Notes: a model not told the origin generated them from the letters alone. Numbered from the stretch's first letter, positions 54,162-63,993 are shown. The stretch: DNA of 64,000 nucleotides from an uncultured Clostridia bacterium (GCA_944393265.1 CALXZO010000001.1:140813-204812); one strand, 5' to 3'. Translations and numbers: made by a program.

Positions 54162-56432
54162 TCATTTTATACATTCTCTAATAAATATTTTCCCATTCCT
54201 GTAGATGCGAATATTTATTTCTCCAGAATCTTTGGTCATATAAATTGTAGCATATTCTCTTAGCCTATTAAGTGTGGCTAAATGAGGATGGTCATAATTA
54301 TTATTTTTGGCAACACTTATGATCGCAATTTTGGGCATTACTTTTTTCAAAAATTCTTTACTTGATGAAGTGTTCCCTCCGTGATGAGGCACTTTTAATA
54401 TATCTGATCTAATATTTCCTCTTATATTCTTCTCCACTTCTTTTTCAATATCTCCTGTAAAAAGCATACTTCTATTCCCATATATCATTTGTATCACAAG
54501 CGATAAATTATTTAAATTTTCCGCATTATCTTTGCTTCTCGGATGTAGTATTTTAAAGTTCAATCCATCAATCTTAATTGTATCTCCTTTCTTTGCTCGT
54601 ATAATTTTTATATTCTTTTCTCTACATATCTCTATAACCTCGTCCATATATGCGTTTTTTTGGTCGGTATCACTAATTATTAGGGTGCTAACTGTTAGCC
54701 TTTTTAATACTGGCAAAATCCCTTCGATATGATCCGCGTGAGAATGAGAAATAAAAACATAGTCAATTTCAGTTGCACATCTGTCTAGTAAATAAGGCAC
54801 CAATATCTTTTCTCCAACGTCATAATCTCCTATTTCCGATCCGCCACCGTCTATTAATATTTTTTTATGTCTTGGTGTTTCGATATAAAAAGCATCTCCT
54901 TGCCCTACATCTATTGCAGAAATTTCAATATAATTATTGGGTTTAATATAATAAATATAAGAGTATAAAGAATAGATAATAATTATGATAACAATACTCT
55001 TTTTTATATAAGTCATATATTTCTTATACACTAATAGTAAGTATATCGCGGCATAAAAGAATATAATTACTATTATACTTGGGGTTGGTAAAATAATCTC
55101 ACTAAATCTTGTTTTAGATAAAATATCTGTTATAGTTGTTATACTTTTAAGTAAACAGAATAATGATTTTACAAGAATACTAATATAAGGAAATTTTAAA
55201 CAAGAAAAAAGTATAGTTACAATAGAAAATATAGTAATAATACTAGAAGCAGGTACAATAATTAAATTAGCAAGTATTGAAATAATTGAAATTTTGTTAA
55301 ATAAATATATTAAAATGGGAAATAAAATTATTTGGGCCGATATAGTAACACTCAGCGTTTCAAGAATTAACGGTATATGTATGAATTTTTGTATTCGTGA
55401 TTTAACGTCTTTTTCCAAATAGATTATTCCGATAGTTGCAACGTAAGACAATATAAAACCTGTATTACTAAGCGACAAAGGATTTATTATAAGTATAAAA
55501 AAAGCAGACAAGAAAATATTGTTTATTGTACTTGGCTTTCTGAGGATAATATTAGATATAATATTAAGTATTGCCATTATACCAGCTCTAGTGACAGATG
55601 GTGAAGAACCAGAAATAATTATAAAAAATATTATAAATATAATTATTAAATATTCAGAAAACTTTTTTCCAAATATCTTAGAAAAAATAACAGATGTAAT
55701 TGTTATTAATAAAGAGATGTTTGCTCCTGAGACCGCAAGTAAATGGCTTGTTCCTGTAATGTTAAATGCTTCTATAGTTTTTTGAGAAATGTCATTTGTT
55801 TCTCCCACTAACATTCCATTCAATATTCCAGCATATTTTTTTGGAAATAACTCTAAAAGAATTTTTCTTATACCATTTCTAATTTCTAGTATTATATTTG
55901 AATTACTTTTTACTTGAGTAATATTAATAACTTTAATAGTACCATACACTCCCGTGGAATATAGATGTCTTCTATAATTAAAACTACCTATATTTCTTGA
56001 AGTCTCCGGCATTTCAAAAAAACCATCAACAATGATATTATCACCAATGTCGTATTCTCTTCCGTGTTTTATGTTTATATAAAGTAAAAACTTATCTTTA
56101 TTATTTTGTACATAATACTTGTAATAATAAGCCGTTTTACTTGGCGGAGATAATATTGTTAATTCAATATTTATCCTTCCATTAGAATATTTATTTTCAA
56201 ACTTTTGTATTGTACAGATAGTATACAAATATCCTAACAGTACAATAAGAATAAATAAAATAACTTTAGGATAATATTTTAATAGTTTTTTAAATTTATC
56301 TTTATTCATCAATATAACTAGCACAAATATCATAAAAAATAAAATGAGGGCAAGTACTTGATTTAATTCTAAGTACAGCCCCCAAACAATTCCTAATATA
56401 TATGCTAATGTTACTAAAATTATTGATAACAT
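54162..56432 (-). CDS. comEC: DNA uptake channel ComEC/Rec2
   Basis: A 756-residue protein with many membrane helices and a metallo-beta-lactamase domain. The competence domain contains LLAVSGANISLLITI and LNGMLVGETNDIS. The C-terminal domain has FISHSHADHIEGILPVL with the metal-binding His residues, LIDGGGSEIGDYD, and VPHHGGNTSSSKE. It transports single-stranded DNA in competent bacteria. Together with DprA it suggests the lineage retains DNA uptake. ATAGGAG precedes the ATG. It follows the SH3 gene by 26 bases. Confidence 0.94.
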   Translation of the reverse strand: MLSIILVTLAYILGIVWGLYLELNQVLALILFFMIFVLVILMNKDKFKKLLKYYPKVILFILIVLLGYLYTICTIQKFENKYSNGRINIELTILSPPSKTAYYYKYYVQNNKDKFLLYINIKHGREYDIGDNIIVDGFFEMPETSRNIGSFNYRRHLYSTGVYGTIKVINITQVKSNSNIILEIRNGIRKILLELFPKKYAGILNGMLVGETNDISQKTIEAFNITGTSHLLAVSGANISLLITITSVIFSKIFGKKFSEYLIIIFIIFFIIISGSSPSVTRAGIMAILNIISNIILRKPSTINNIFLSAFFILIINPLSLSNTGFILSYVATIGIIYLEKDVKSRIQKFIHIPLILETLSVTISAQIILFPILIYLFNKISIISILANLIIVPASSIITIFSIVTILFSCLKFPYISILVKSLFCLLKSITTITDILSKTRFSEIILPTPSIIVIIFFYAAIYLLLVYKKYMTYIKKSIVIIIIIYSLYSYIYYIKPNNYIEISAIDVGQGDAFYIETPRHKKILIDGGGSEIGDYDVGEKILVPYLLDRCATEIDYVFISHSHADHIEGILPVLKRLTVSTLIISDTDQKNAYMDEVIEICREKNIKIIRAKKGDTIKIDGLNFKILHPRSKDNAENLNNLSLVIQMIYGNRSMLFTGDIEKEVEKNIRGNIRSDILKVPHHGGNTSSSKEFLKKVMPKIAIISVAKNNNYDHPHLATLNRLREYATIYMTKDSGEINIRIYRNGKIFIRECIK

Positions 56433-56458
56433 TAGTTCTTTTTCTCCTATTTGTATTA

Positions 56459-57154
56459 TTAATTAATCGTAACATAATCAGATGAAACCCAACCTGTTAC
56501 CCCATTGACGGTAACTTTATACCATCCATTTAATACATCATCAATCGTAATTTTTTCCCCTTTCTTTATCTCCCCTACTTTAGTAGCGCTTGCGCTAGGT
56601 GTTACTCTTATATTTAAGTACGGTTCTGCAGTAACAGTACCTTCCTTCCCTATGACACTTCCAAGAGTTGATCCTTCATCATCAGGAAAAACTATGTTTG
56701 ATGTCTTAGTCCATCCAGAAAGACTAGTTCCATCAGTTTTATTTCCAGAAACCCTTGACCAACCTTCTGGATATTTATGTGCAGTTACAGTTGTATCTTT
56801 CGTAAATGAGCCTAATATTTCAGAAGATTCATCTGAATTCAGATAAACAATTGCTGAGCTCACAGAAATAACAGCATTTGTATATATCTTGCTAATTGGA
56901 GAGCCTATAGTAGAAACATACTCTTCTCCACCCATAGTCATAACTTCACCAGAAGATATATTATTTATATCATCTCCAGAAATAATTTCGTCACCACTTT
57001 GGTATACAATCTCATCACTTACCACAGCAGAAATATTATTATCTACAACTTTTGTATCATCTTCTTCGCTCCATATACTTTTTAGTACAACTGCACAAAT
57101 AACAATAGGTACAATAATAACCGCAAGTAATAATATTTTTTCTAGATTTTTCAT
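56459..57154 (-). CDS. Membrane-anchored SH3 (SH3b) domain protein with SG(D/E) linker
   Basis: A 231-residue protein with an N-terminal membrane anchor (about 5-25). A linker rich in Ser, Gly and acidic residues follows (QSGDEIISGDDINNISSGEV). Two bacterial SH3 domains come next; the second contains LNIRVTPSASATKVGEIKKG and WVSSDYVTI. SH3b domains bind peptidoglycan. It probably lies on the outer face of the membrane. GGAGGG precedes the ATG. It lies 30 bases after sigA and before comEC. Confidence 0.88.
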   Translation of the reverse strand: MKNLEKILLLAVIIVPIVICAVVLKSIWSEEDDTKVVDNNISAVVSDEIVYQSGDEIISGDDINNISSGEVMTMGGEEYVSTIGSPISKIYTNAVISVSSAIVYLNSDESSEILGSFTKDTTVTAHKYPEGWSRVSGNKTDGTSLSGWTKTSNIVFPDDEGSTLGSVIGKEGTVTAEPYLNIRVTPSASATKVGEIKKGEKITIDDVLNGWYKVTVNGVTGWVSSDYVTIN

Positions 57155-57184
57155 TATAATCCCTCCATTGACATTCACTATTTA

Positions 57185-58291
57185 TCACATATAGTCTTTT
57201 AACTTTTTACTCCTACTTGGATGTCTTAATTTCCTTAATGCCTTTGCTTCTATCTGTCTAATTCTTTCTCTTGTTACTTGAAATTCTTTACCAACCTCCT
57301 CAAGTGTACGGGCTTTACCATCTTCCAAGCCAAATCTAAGTCTTAAAACTTTTGCTTCTCTAGGAGTCAACGTTTCAATAATCTCATCTAGTTGTTCTCT
57401 CAAAAGAGTGTATGCGGCAAGTTCAGAAGGTGAAGGAGCATCATCATCAGGTATAAAATCTCCTAAATGACTATCTTCTTCTTCTCCAATTGGGGTTTCA
57501 AGTGATACTGGTTCCTGTGCTACTTTTTTTATTTCTTTAACTTTTTCTACAGACGTTCCCATTTCAGCAGCGATTTCCTCTATAGTTGGCTCTCTTCCAA
57601 GTTGTTGCAAAAGATGCCTTGAAGTTCTTATTAATTTATTTATTGTTTCAACCATATGAACTGGAATTCTTATTGTTCTTGCTTGGTCAGCTATAGCTCT
57701 CGTGATAGCCTGTCTAATCCACCAAGTAGCATAAGTAGAAAACTTGTACCCTTTTCGATAATCAAACTTTTCTACCGCCTTAATCAATCCCAAATTTCCT
57801 TCTTGAATTAAATCTAAAAACAACATCCCACGTCCAACATATTTTTTAGCTATACTTACTACAAGTCTTAAGTTAGCTTCTGCAAGTTTTTTTCTAGCTA
57901 CCTCATCTCCTTTTGCCATTTTCGTAGCATATTCTATTTCTAACTCTGGTGTAAGAAGAGGAATTTTTCCTATTTCTTTTAAGTATAATCTAACTGGATC
58001 ATCCATTCCAACAGACTCAGGAACTTCAATTGTTTCTAAATCTTCTAATTTTATTTCTTCTTCAATATCTTTTAATTCTTCAATTGGTGGCTCGTCCGTA
58101 TCAGTAATTTTAAGAATCATGATTTTTTCTTCATCAAGTTTATCATATATTTTTTCAATTTGCTCAGGGTCTAATTGATATTTTTCTAAAGCATCATGTA
58201 ATTCATTTTCTAGGAGCTCTCCATCTTTTCCAGCTAACGCAATCAGTTGTTTAATTATTTCGTTTAAATCTTTTTCTTTACTCATTTTCAC
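57185..58291 (-). CDS. sigA: RNA polymerase sigma factor SigA/RpoD
   Basis: A 368-residue primary sigma factor. Region 1.1-like acidic N-terminus, then region 1.2 ([18 protein letters not shown]), region 2 ([20 protein letters not shown] and [19 protein letters not shown]), region 3, and region 4 with [18 protein letters not shown] and [18 protein letters not shown]. The start is either the GTG at 58291 or the ATG two codons later; AAGGA lies just upstream. It follows dnaG closely, as in the conserved dnaG-rpoD operon. Confidence 0.96.
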   Translation of the reverse strand: MKMSKEKDLNEIIKQLIALAGKDGELLENELHDALEKYQLDPEQIEKIYDKLDEEKIMILKITDTDEPPIEELKDIEEEIKLEDLETIEVPESVGMDDPVRLYLKEIGKIPLLTPELEIEYATKMAKGDEVARKKLAEANLRLVVSIAKKYVGRGMLFLDLIQEGNLGLIKAVEKFDYRKGYKFSTYATWWIRQAITRAIADQARTIRIPVHMVETINKLIRTSRHLLQQLGREPTIEEIAAEMGTSVEKVKEIKKVAQEPVSLETPIGEEEDSHLGDFIPDDDAPSPSELAAYTLLREQLDEIIETLTPREAKVLRLRFGLEDGKARTLEEVGKEFQVTRERIRQIEAKALRKLRHPSRSKKLKDYM

Positions 58292-58317
58292 ACTCATTCC
58301 TTCCCACATAAATAAGA

Positions 58318-60132
58318 CTATTTCTTGGCAAGTTTGATATTTATTTCATTTAACCTGCTTTCAAGTAATCTTCTCTTATCTTCTGTAACTTCAGCTTGAA
58401 AACTCTTAATAATTTCATTTTTTTCTTCTTGTAATTTATTTATTTCTAATTTTCTTATGATACTTTGTGTAGCTGTTAATGCATCATTAGCTTCAAAATT
58501 TGTTGAATTCATTACTATCTCTGAAAAGTAATTGTTTTCTTCTTCTGTTTCGCATAATGACATTAATTCTTTGTTTATAATATCTCCAGATTCATACAAA
58601 TTATATAACTTTTTTATTAAGCTTTTAGTTTTGAAATCCTCGATATCATTAGCTGCATAAATTTGTTTAAGTTGTTCATACACATCAAAATTTTTTAAAG
58701 TCAATAAGTACAATATCATCTTCTCTTTTTCGGGTATATCTTCTTTCGATGCTTTATTTGTAACAATAGACCTTGTCGATTGCCAATTCTTTGTTTTAAA
58801 ATTATCTCGTATGGTTCGCTTTTCAATTTCTGCAATAATAGCTTCTTTTCCTACATTTAAATCTTTTGAATATTTATCTATATATACGTCTCTTTCTATA
58901 CTATTTTCAACCTTTGAAAGAATATCTGCCATCTTCATTAGAAAGGCGATTTTATCAGATGTATCACTAAAATTATAATCTTTTTTTATTTTATCAACTT
59001 TGTATTGAACAGGAGATATGCTATTATCAATTAGTTTTTCGAATCTTTCTGGACCATACTTCAAAATGTACTCATCAGGGTCTTTAGCGCCATTCATTTG
59101 CAATATCCTTACTGGTACTCCAAGAGATTGCATAATATCGATTCCTCTCATTATAGCTTTTTGACCAGCTTCATCAGAGTCATACGAGAGTACAACTTCA
59201 TTTGCGTATTGCCTTAAAAGCCTTCCCTGTGCTTCTGTAAGCGCTGTACCTAATGATGCAACTACATTTGTTATACCAACTTGATGAGGAGAAATAACAT
59301 CCATATAACCCTCAACGACCAAAATTCGTTTTATTTTTTCATTCGACTTTTTAGCAAGGTTTAATCCATATAAATGTTTCCCTTTCGTATATACTATATT
59401 TTCGGGAGAATTAACATACTTTGGAATCCCTTTTGCCTTCATGCTCTCTGAGCTTTCAAGAGTTCTTCCTCCAAAAGCTATTACCCTTCCTCTAATATCA
59501 AATATTGGGAACATAAATCTGTTCTTGAATTTATCATATAAAAAACCTTTTTCGCTTTTTCCACATAACCCTGTCGCCAATATATTTTCCTCTTTAAATC
59601 CTTTTTCTATTAAATGACGACTCAGGGAGTTATTATCTAAGGCAAATCCAAGTCCAAATCTTGCGACAATTTTACTACTAATTTTTCTTTTAGCAATATA
59701 GTCTTTTGCCATTTTTGAATTTTCAATATTGTCATAAAAAAATCTGCCAGCCACTTTATTAATTTCTAGCATCTCTTTTCGCGCTAACTCTTTTTTTATG
59801 ATTTCTTCTGGTGGTGCAGATAGTTCATTTTCGCTATTTGACGGCAAAACAAGACCGGCTTTCTCCGCTAAAAATTCTATGGCTTCTTTAAAGCCTAGAT
59901 TTTCGATTTTCATAATAAACCTAATTACATTTCCACCAACTCCGCATCCAAAGCAATGAAATATTTGCTTTTCAGGAGTTACTGAAAACGAAGGAGTCTT
60001 CTCATTATGAAATGGACAAAGCCCAAAATAATTATTTCCTTTTCGTTTTAGGGATACATAACTTGAAATGATATCAACAATATCATTAGCATTTCTTACT
60101 TCTTCAATTAAATCTTCCGAATAAAAAGCCAT
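58318..60132 (-). CDS. dnaG: DNA primase
   Basis: A 604-residue primase that makes RNA primers at replication forks. The zinc-binding domain has [11 protein letters not shown] and [11 protein letters not shown] (a Cys-His-Cys-Cys site). The catalytic core has GGRTLE, the TOPRIM glutamate in VVEGYMDVI, and [12 protein letters not shown]. The C-terminal domain, which contacts the helicase, is divergent. AAGGTGAT precedes the ATG. It is first in the dnaG-sigA pair. Confidence 0.96.
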   Translation of the reverse strand: MAFYSEDLIEEVRNANDIVDIISSYVSLKRKGNNYFGLCPFHNEKTPSFSVTPEKQIFHCFGCGVGGNVIRFIMKIENLGFKEAIEFLAEKAGLVLPSNSENELSAPPEEIIKKELARKEMLEINKVAGRFFYDNIENSKMAKDYIAKRKISSKIVARFGLGFALDNNSLSRHLIEKGFKEENILATGLCGKSEKGFLYDKFKNRFMFPIFDIRGRVIAFGGRTLESSESMKAKGIPKYVNSPENIVYTKGKHLYGLNLAKKSNEKIKRILVVEGYMDVISPHQVGITNVVASLGTALTEAQGRLLRQYANEVVLSYDSDEAGQKAIMRGIDIMQSLGVPVRILQMNGAKDPDEYILKYGPERFEKLIDNSISPVQYKVDKIKKDYNFSDTSDKIAFLMKMADILSKVENSIERDVYIDKYSKDLNVGKEAIIAEIEKRTIRDNFKTKNWQSTRSIVTNKASKEDIPEKEKMILYLLTLKNFDVYEQLKQIYAANDIEDFKTKSLIKKLYNLYESGDIINKELMSLCETEEENNYFSEIVMNSTNFEANDALTATQSIIRKLEINKLQEEKNEIIKSFQAEVTEDKRRLLESRLNEINIKLAKK

Positions 60133-60291
60133 TTATATATCACCTTAGAATCATAAAAATTGTCATATATTTTAGCAATAAATCTTTGATTTATCAACCC
60201 ATATTTAATAATATTCGACGGATTTTTGTAAAATCCTGCTTAGTTTACCATAAAGTTTTAAATAATTTGTAATATTATTTTTCAAGTAAAA
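60133..60291. other. Intergenic region between recG terminator and dnaG
   Basis: AT-rich, no gene seen. It presumably carries the promoter of the dnaG-sigA operon on the minus strand; no box pair is convincing. Confidence 0.4.
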
Positions 60292-60335
60292 AAATAAAGA
60301 TATTTATTGCCAAATGCAACAAAATATCTTTATTT
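60292..60335 (-). terminator. Rho-independent terminator of recG
   Basis: AAATAAAGATATTT and its perfect complement form a 14-bp stem around a 16-base loop. On the minus strand a T-run follows. It lies 25 bases past the recG stop. Confidence 0.8.
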
Positions 60336-60359
60336 ACAGAAACTGGATTTTTATTATTC

Positions 60360-62403
60360 TTACAACAATAATGTTGATTTTAAGAATTCATCTGTTTTTT
60401 TCTTGAGACCGCTATTTTCTTTTAAGATTAGCTTTGGATCATTTTCCAAAATACTATATGCTACTGCTTGGGCTTTCTTCAATATTGGAATATCTACAAA
60501 CAAGTTTGCAATTTTAAACTCTGGAATTCCATGTTGCTTCGTTCCAAAAAAATCTCCTGGCCCGCGCAATTCTAAATCCTTTTCAGATATGACAAAACCG
60601 TTATTACTTTCCTTCATAATCTTCATGCGTTCTTGGGCAATTTTGGAGTTTGCATCATTTTTTAAAATGCAATACGATTTATGTTTACCTCTTCCCACCC
60701 TTCCGCGTAACTGATGAAGCTGCGCAAGGCCAAAGCGTTCTGCATTTTCAATAAGCATAATTGTAGCATTTGGCACGTCAACACCAACTTCTATTACTGT
60801 TGTGGAAACTAGTACATCTATTTCTTTATTTCTAAATCGCTCCATAATCTCATCTTTTTCTTTTGTCTTCATCTTTCCATGTAACATCTCTACATTATAT
60901 CCATTTAAGGCGTTTTTGTAATATTCAAGTTGTTCTGTAACTGACTTTAATCCATCAACTAATTCAGATTCCTCTACTAGTGGACAAACAATATATGCCT
61001 GTCTACCTTCATTCAATTCTTTTCTTATAAAGTCATTAACTCTATTTTGCATATTCTTTGTTACAACATATGTGTCTATCTTTTGGCGTCCAGGTGGCAA
61101 TTCGTCCACAATTGATATGTCTAAATCACCATATAAAATAATAGCCAGTGTTCTCGGAATTGGTGTCGCAGTCATAACTAATGTATCAGGCATCTGACCT
61201 TTATTTGATAAAATTTCCCTTTGCCTTACTCCAAATCTATGTTGCTCATCTGTAATAACAAGCCCTATATTTTTAAATTCAACATTTTCTTCTAATAAGG
61301 CATGAGTACCTATAAGTATATCTATGTCACCGCTTTTTAATCTCTCTTTTATATTCTCTTTATTTTTTTTAGTTATATCACTAATTAAAAGTTCTACATT
61401 AATATTAAACGGCTTAAGCAACCTCTGAATCCCTTCAAAATGTTGTCTTGCAAGTATCGCTGTAGGGGCCATCAATGTCGCTTGATAATTATTTTTTACA
61501 CATTTATACATTGCCATTGTTGCAAGAATGGTTTTTCCAGAGCCTACATCCCCTTGTACGAGTCTATGCATTGCAATGGGGCTAGACATGTCACTTTCAA
61601 TTTCTTTCCAGACTTTTGTTTGAGCATTTGTCAATTTAAATGGTAAAAGGTCTATAAATTCGTCAATATTTTCATCAATGCTAAAATTTATTCCATTATT
61701 TTTCCCATTATCCTTTATTCTAAAAAGCGCTAGCTGAGTAGTAAGCAGTTCTTCAAAAGCTATGCGAAAACGAGATTTTTCAAAATCACCGCTTTTCATT
61801 TGGGAAATGAATATTCTTAATTGCATAATTAATATCAACTAGATTGTTTTGAACAAGGACCCATTCTGGCAAAAGCTCTTCACACTGGTTATCAACCATA
61901 TTTATAGCATTCTCCATTATCCTTCTAAAGCTGGTCTGAGTAATCCCATTTGTAAGCGGATATTTAGGAATAATCTTACCTGTGTTTTTTGCATTTTTTG
62001 CTTCTTCAAAGACAGGAGAATTTATCTCTAGCCTACCAAGTGAAGATTTAACTTTTCCATAAAAAGCATACTCAACATTAGGCTTAATTGTATTCTTAAT
62101 ATATGGTTGATTATACCATGTAAGTAAAGCATTTCCGGTCCCGTCGGAAGCTATAACTTTAGTAATTAACATATTACGTCTAATGCGGACCTCAGATACT
62201 CTTGATATTATTGTGGCTGTAAACGTTGTGGTCTCGCCGTCAATTAATTCACATATTTTTTTATGCGCAATTCGGTCCTCATAATCACGTGGAAAATATG
62301 TAATAATATCTTTAAGGGTAAATAAGCCTAGTTTATTTAAAATCTCAATCCTTGCTGGGCCAACCCCTTTTAAAAATCGCAAATCCATATTCCAATCAAT
62401 CAT
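60360..62403 (-). CDS. recG: ATP-dependent DNA helicase RecG, needs +1 recoding at CGG
   Basis: A branched-DNA helicase that rewinds stalled forks and Holliday junctions. The N-terminal wedge domain (frame 61786-62430: LRFLKGVGPARIEILNKLGL, DIITYFPRDYEDR) and the helicase domains (frame 60360-61838: RLVQGDVGSGKTILATMA, VITDEQHRFGVRQ, QLRGRVGRGKHKSYC) are one base out of frame. The N-terminal frame ends AAG CGG TGA right after NIHFPNEK. Skipping the C at 61789-61791 gives FPNEKGDFEKSRFRIAFEE, which matches the family segment that links these domains. The product is 680 residues, the normal RecG length. The start is the ATG at 62403, or a TTG at 62430 behind AGGAG. Confidence 0.93.
61789..61791 (-). 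other. Putative +1 recoding site (AAG CGG TGA) in recG
   Basis: Codon 205 (from the ATG at 62403) is CGG followed by TGA. Skipping the C gives GGT (Gly) and continues into the conserved helicase part. Confidence 0.92.
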
Positions 62404-62430
62404 CTCATCACCAACTAAATCATAATACAA

Positions 62431-62672
62431 CCATCTCCTAGTGTCAACTTAGTTTGTGTCAATGAGGACTGAGAAGATTTGACACGAATTACTGAAATAA
62501 CCTTATTGTTGAACCAAAGATCTGTTAATCTTCTCCCTCCCCGCTGATAACAGTTACAAATCAAAATCACTCAAAAAAACAACTCACAAGGCATTAACAC
62601 AACTTTCCTATAATTTTTATTTCCATATTTTGGAATACCGTTGCATTTTCTAAGGTTAATTAAACAAAAATG
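62431..62672. other. Intergenic region between recG and rpmB
   Basis: No gene seen. Two TTGACAC-like sequences lie near the recG side (62433-62475), in a weak repeat (GTGTCAA twice). In Bacillus yloV and yloU lie between recG and rpmB; they are absent here. Confidence 0.45.
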
Positions 62673-62701
62673 TTGCCAAATAAAACTTTCTATGCTAAAA
62701 T
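62673..62701 (+). promoter_or_regulatory. Sigma-A promoter of rpmB
   Basis: TTGCCA (62673-62678) and TAAAAT (62696-62701) separated by 17 bases, 33 bases before the rpmB ATG. Confidence 0.6.
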
Positions 62702-62734
62702 GAATAAGGAATTTTCAAGGGAGGTGCTATTAGG

Positions 62735-62923
62735 ATGGCAAAGTGTGATATTTGTGAAAAAGAAAAAGTGTTCTCAATGCAAGTGAGTCACTCTCATAGA
62801 AGATCTTCTAGGACATGGAAACCAAATCTTAGGACTTTAAAAACTACTATTGATGGTACTCCTGTTAAACTAAAGGTTTGTTCTAGATGCTTAAGAACTT
62901 TGAGAAAAGAAGAAAACAATTAG
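62735..62923 (+). CDS. rpmB: Ribosomal protein bL28
   Basis: A 62-residue large-subunit protein. MAKCDICEKEKVFSMQVSHS and SHRRSSRTWKPNL are typical. Cys4, Cys7, Cys49 and Cys52 form the zinc-binding version. GGGAGGTG precedes the ATG. It has its own promoter and is followed by two terminators. Its neighbours recG and spoVM recall the Bacillus order recG-...-rpmB-spoVM. Confidence 0.97.
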   Translation: MAKCDICEKEKVFSMQVSHSHRRSSRTWKPNLRTLKTTIDGTPVKLKVCSRCLRTLRKEENN

Positions 62924-62931
62924 TAAGAATT

Positions 62932-62968
62932 AAAAGGCGAAAATTTAATGTTTTTGTCCTTTTTTTTA
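62932..62968 (+). terminator. Rho-independent terminator of rpmB
   Basis: AAAAGGCGAAAA pairs with TTTTTGTCCTTTT around a 7-base loop (one mismatch), followed by a run of T residues. It begins nine bases after the rpmB stop. Confidence 0.8.
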
Positions 62969-62977
62969 TTTAAAAAT

Positions 62978-63012
62978 AACCCTAGAGATCTTGGCTCTTA
63001 GGGTTTTTTTGT
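62978..63012. terminator. Second, bidirectional terminator
   Basis: AACCCTAGAG pairs with CTCTTAGGGTT (one bulged T), followed by TTTTTTT on the plus strand and ATTTTT on the minus strand. It directly abuts the spoVM stop, so it probably also ends the spoVM transcript. Confidence 0.8.
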
Positions 63013-63099
63013 TTATGTATTTTCGCTCTTCTTTACCTTAAAAATAAACTTAAGCAGTCTACTAATGAAGCCACCTGGCTTATATACTAGTATTTTCAT
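63013..63099 (-). CDS. spoVM: Stage V sporulation protein M (28 aa)
   Basis: A 28-residue peptide, MKILVYKPGGFISRLLKFIF then KVKKSENT. SpoVM is a very short amphipathic helix that marks the curved forespore membrane and recruits SpoIVA. The spacing of Lys, Pro, Gly/Phe and the following amphipathic helix fits SpoVM (Bacillus: MKFYTIKLPKFLGGIVRAML). Its place next to rpmB and recG also matches Bacillus. AAGGAG and AAAGGA lie upstream; a short overlapping frame starting at an earlier ATG is not protein-like. It is too short to appear in usual gene calls. Confidence 0.75.
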   Translation of the reverse strand: MKILVYKPGGFISRLLKFIFKVKKSENT

Positions 63100-63121
63100 T
63101 TACATTATCCATCCTTTCTCC

Positions 63122-63268
63122 TTATTTACATAGCCAAATTAATCCTAGTAATAACGTAATTACACCGATACCGAAAATCCAACCTGAAACTGGTAATATA
63201 AGCACCAGTAAGGTTCCTACTCCAAATCCAATTAAACATACACCAAAAGTCTTTTTTAGTAAATTCAT
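63122..63268 (-). CDS. Small two-helix membrane protein (48 aa)
   Basis: A 48-residue peptide starting MNLLKKTFGVCLIGFGVGTL and ending LLLGLIWLCK. It has two hydrophobic helices joined by a PVSGW turn. Short proteins of this type are common in Clostridia but have no known function. GAGGAG lies eleven bases before the ATG. It precedes spoVM on the same strand, 22 bases apart, so the two may form an operon. Confidence 0.72.
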   Translation of the reverse strand: MNLLKKTFGVCLIGFGVGTLLVLILPVSGWIFGIGVITLLLGLIWLCK

Positions 63269-63351
63269 ATTTTCGGCATCTCCTCTCTTCTTGATTTATT
63301 ACATTATATGTAATAGAATAAATTTTGTGATTTTTTAACGAGGTGATTATA

Positions 63352-63993
63352 TTGAAAAATATAGAAAAAATTATAAATGAATTATCTAAAATTTATGATG
63401 GGACTAAAGGTTCCTTAGATCATTCATCCCCATTTGAATTACTAGTTGCCGTTATGCTTTCGGCTCAATGTACAGATGCTAGAGTTAATATTGTAACAAA
63501 AACTCTTTTTAAAGTTGCAAATACACCGGAGCAATTTGCAAAAATGGAAATATCAGAAATAGAAAAATTAATTTCATCTATTAGTTTTTATAAAAATAAA
63601 GCTAAACATATAAAGGCATGCTCTACTCAGATAATTGAAAATTTTAATGGAGTAGTACCATCAACTATGGAAGAATTAACAACTCTTGCTGGTATCGGTA
63701 GAAAATCTGCAAATGTAATCATGCTCGAGGCCTTTAATAATTGTAAGGGCATTGCAGTTGATACTCACGCCCTTAGACTATCAAACAGGCTTGGACTCTC
63801 AGCTCAAAAAGATGCTTCAAAGGTTGAAAAAGATTTACTAAAAAAGATTCCTAAAAAATACTGGCCACTCATGAATCATCTACTTGTTTACCACGGTAGA
63901 GCCATTTGCAGTGCAAAAAAACCTAAATGCTTTGAATGTAGCATTAGCCAGTATTGTAAATACTTTCGCTCCATCGATATCAATCCTTCTTAG
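63352..63993 (+). CDS. nth: Endonuclease III
   Basis: A 213-residue DNA glycosylase and AP lyase that removes oxidised pyrimidines. The helix-hairpin-helix TLAGIGRKSANVIM holds the catalytic Lys, and VDTHALRLSNRLGL the catalytic Asp. The four Cys of the 4Fe-4S cluster are at the C-terminus in the C-x6-C-x2-C-x5-C pattern (CSAKKPKCFECSISQYC). The start is a TTG six bases after GAGGTG. A GTG inside that ribosome site is less likely. Confidence 0.96.
   Translation: MKNIEKIINELSKIYDGTKGSLDHSSPFELLVAVMLSAQCTDARVNIVTKTLFKVANTPEQFAKMEISEIEKLISSISFYKNKAKHIKACSTQIIENFNGVVPSTMEELTTLAGIGRKSANVIMLEAFNNCKGIAVDTHALRLSNRLGLSAQKDASKVEKDLLKKIPKKYWPLMNHLLVYHGRAICSAKKPKCFECSISQYCKYFRSIDINPS

Noticed and set aside
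3881..62403. Simple sequencing or assembly error as the cause of the seven frame breaks
   Set aside because: Kept as an alternative, but all seven fall on CGG with the same base to skip, none on A/T homopolymers, and intact genes show no in-frame CGG. Random errors would not give this pattern.
3881..62403. Simple reassignment of CGG to another amino acid or to stop
   Set aside because: A one-for-one reassignment would not change frame; the downstream parts of murD, the PBP1A gene, dprA, scpB and recG are in the +1 frame.
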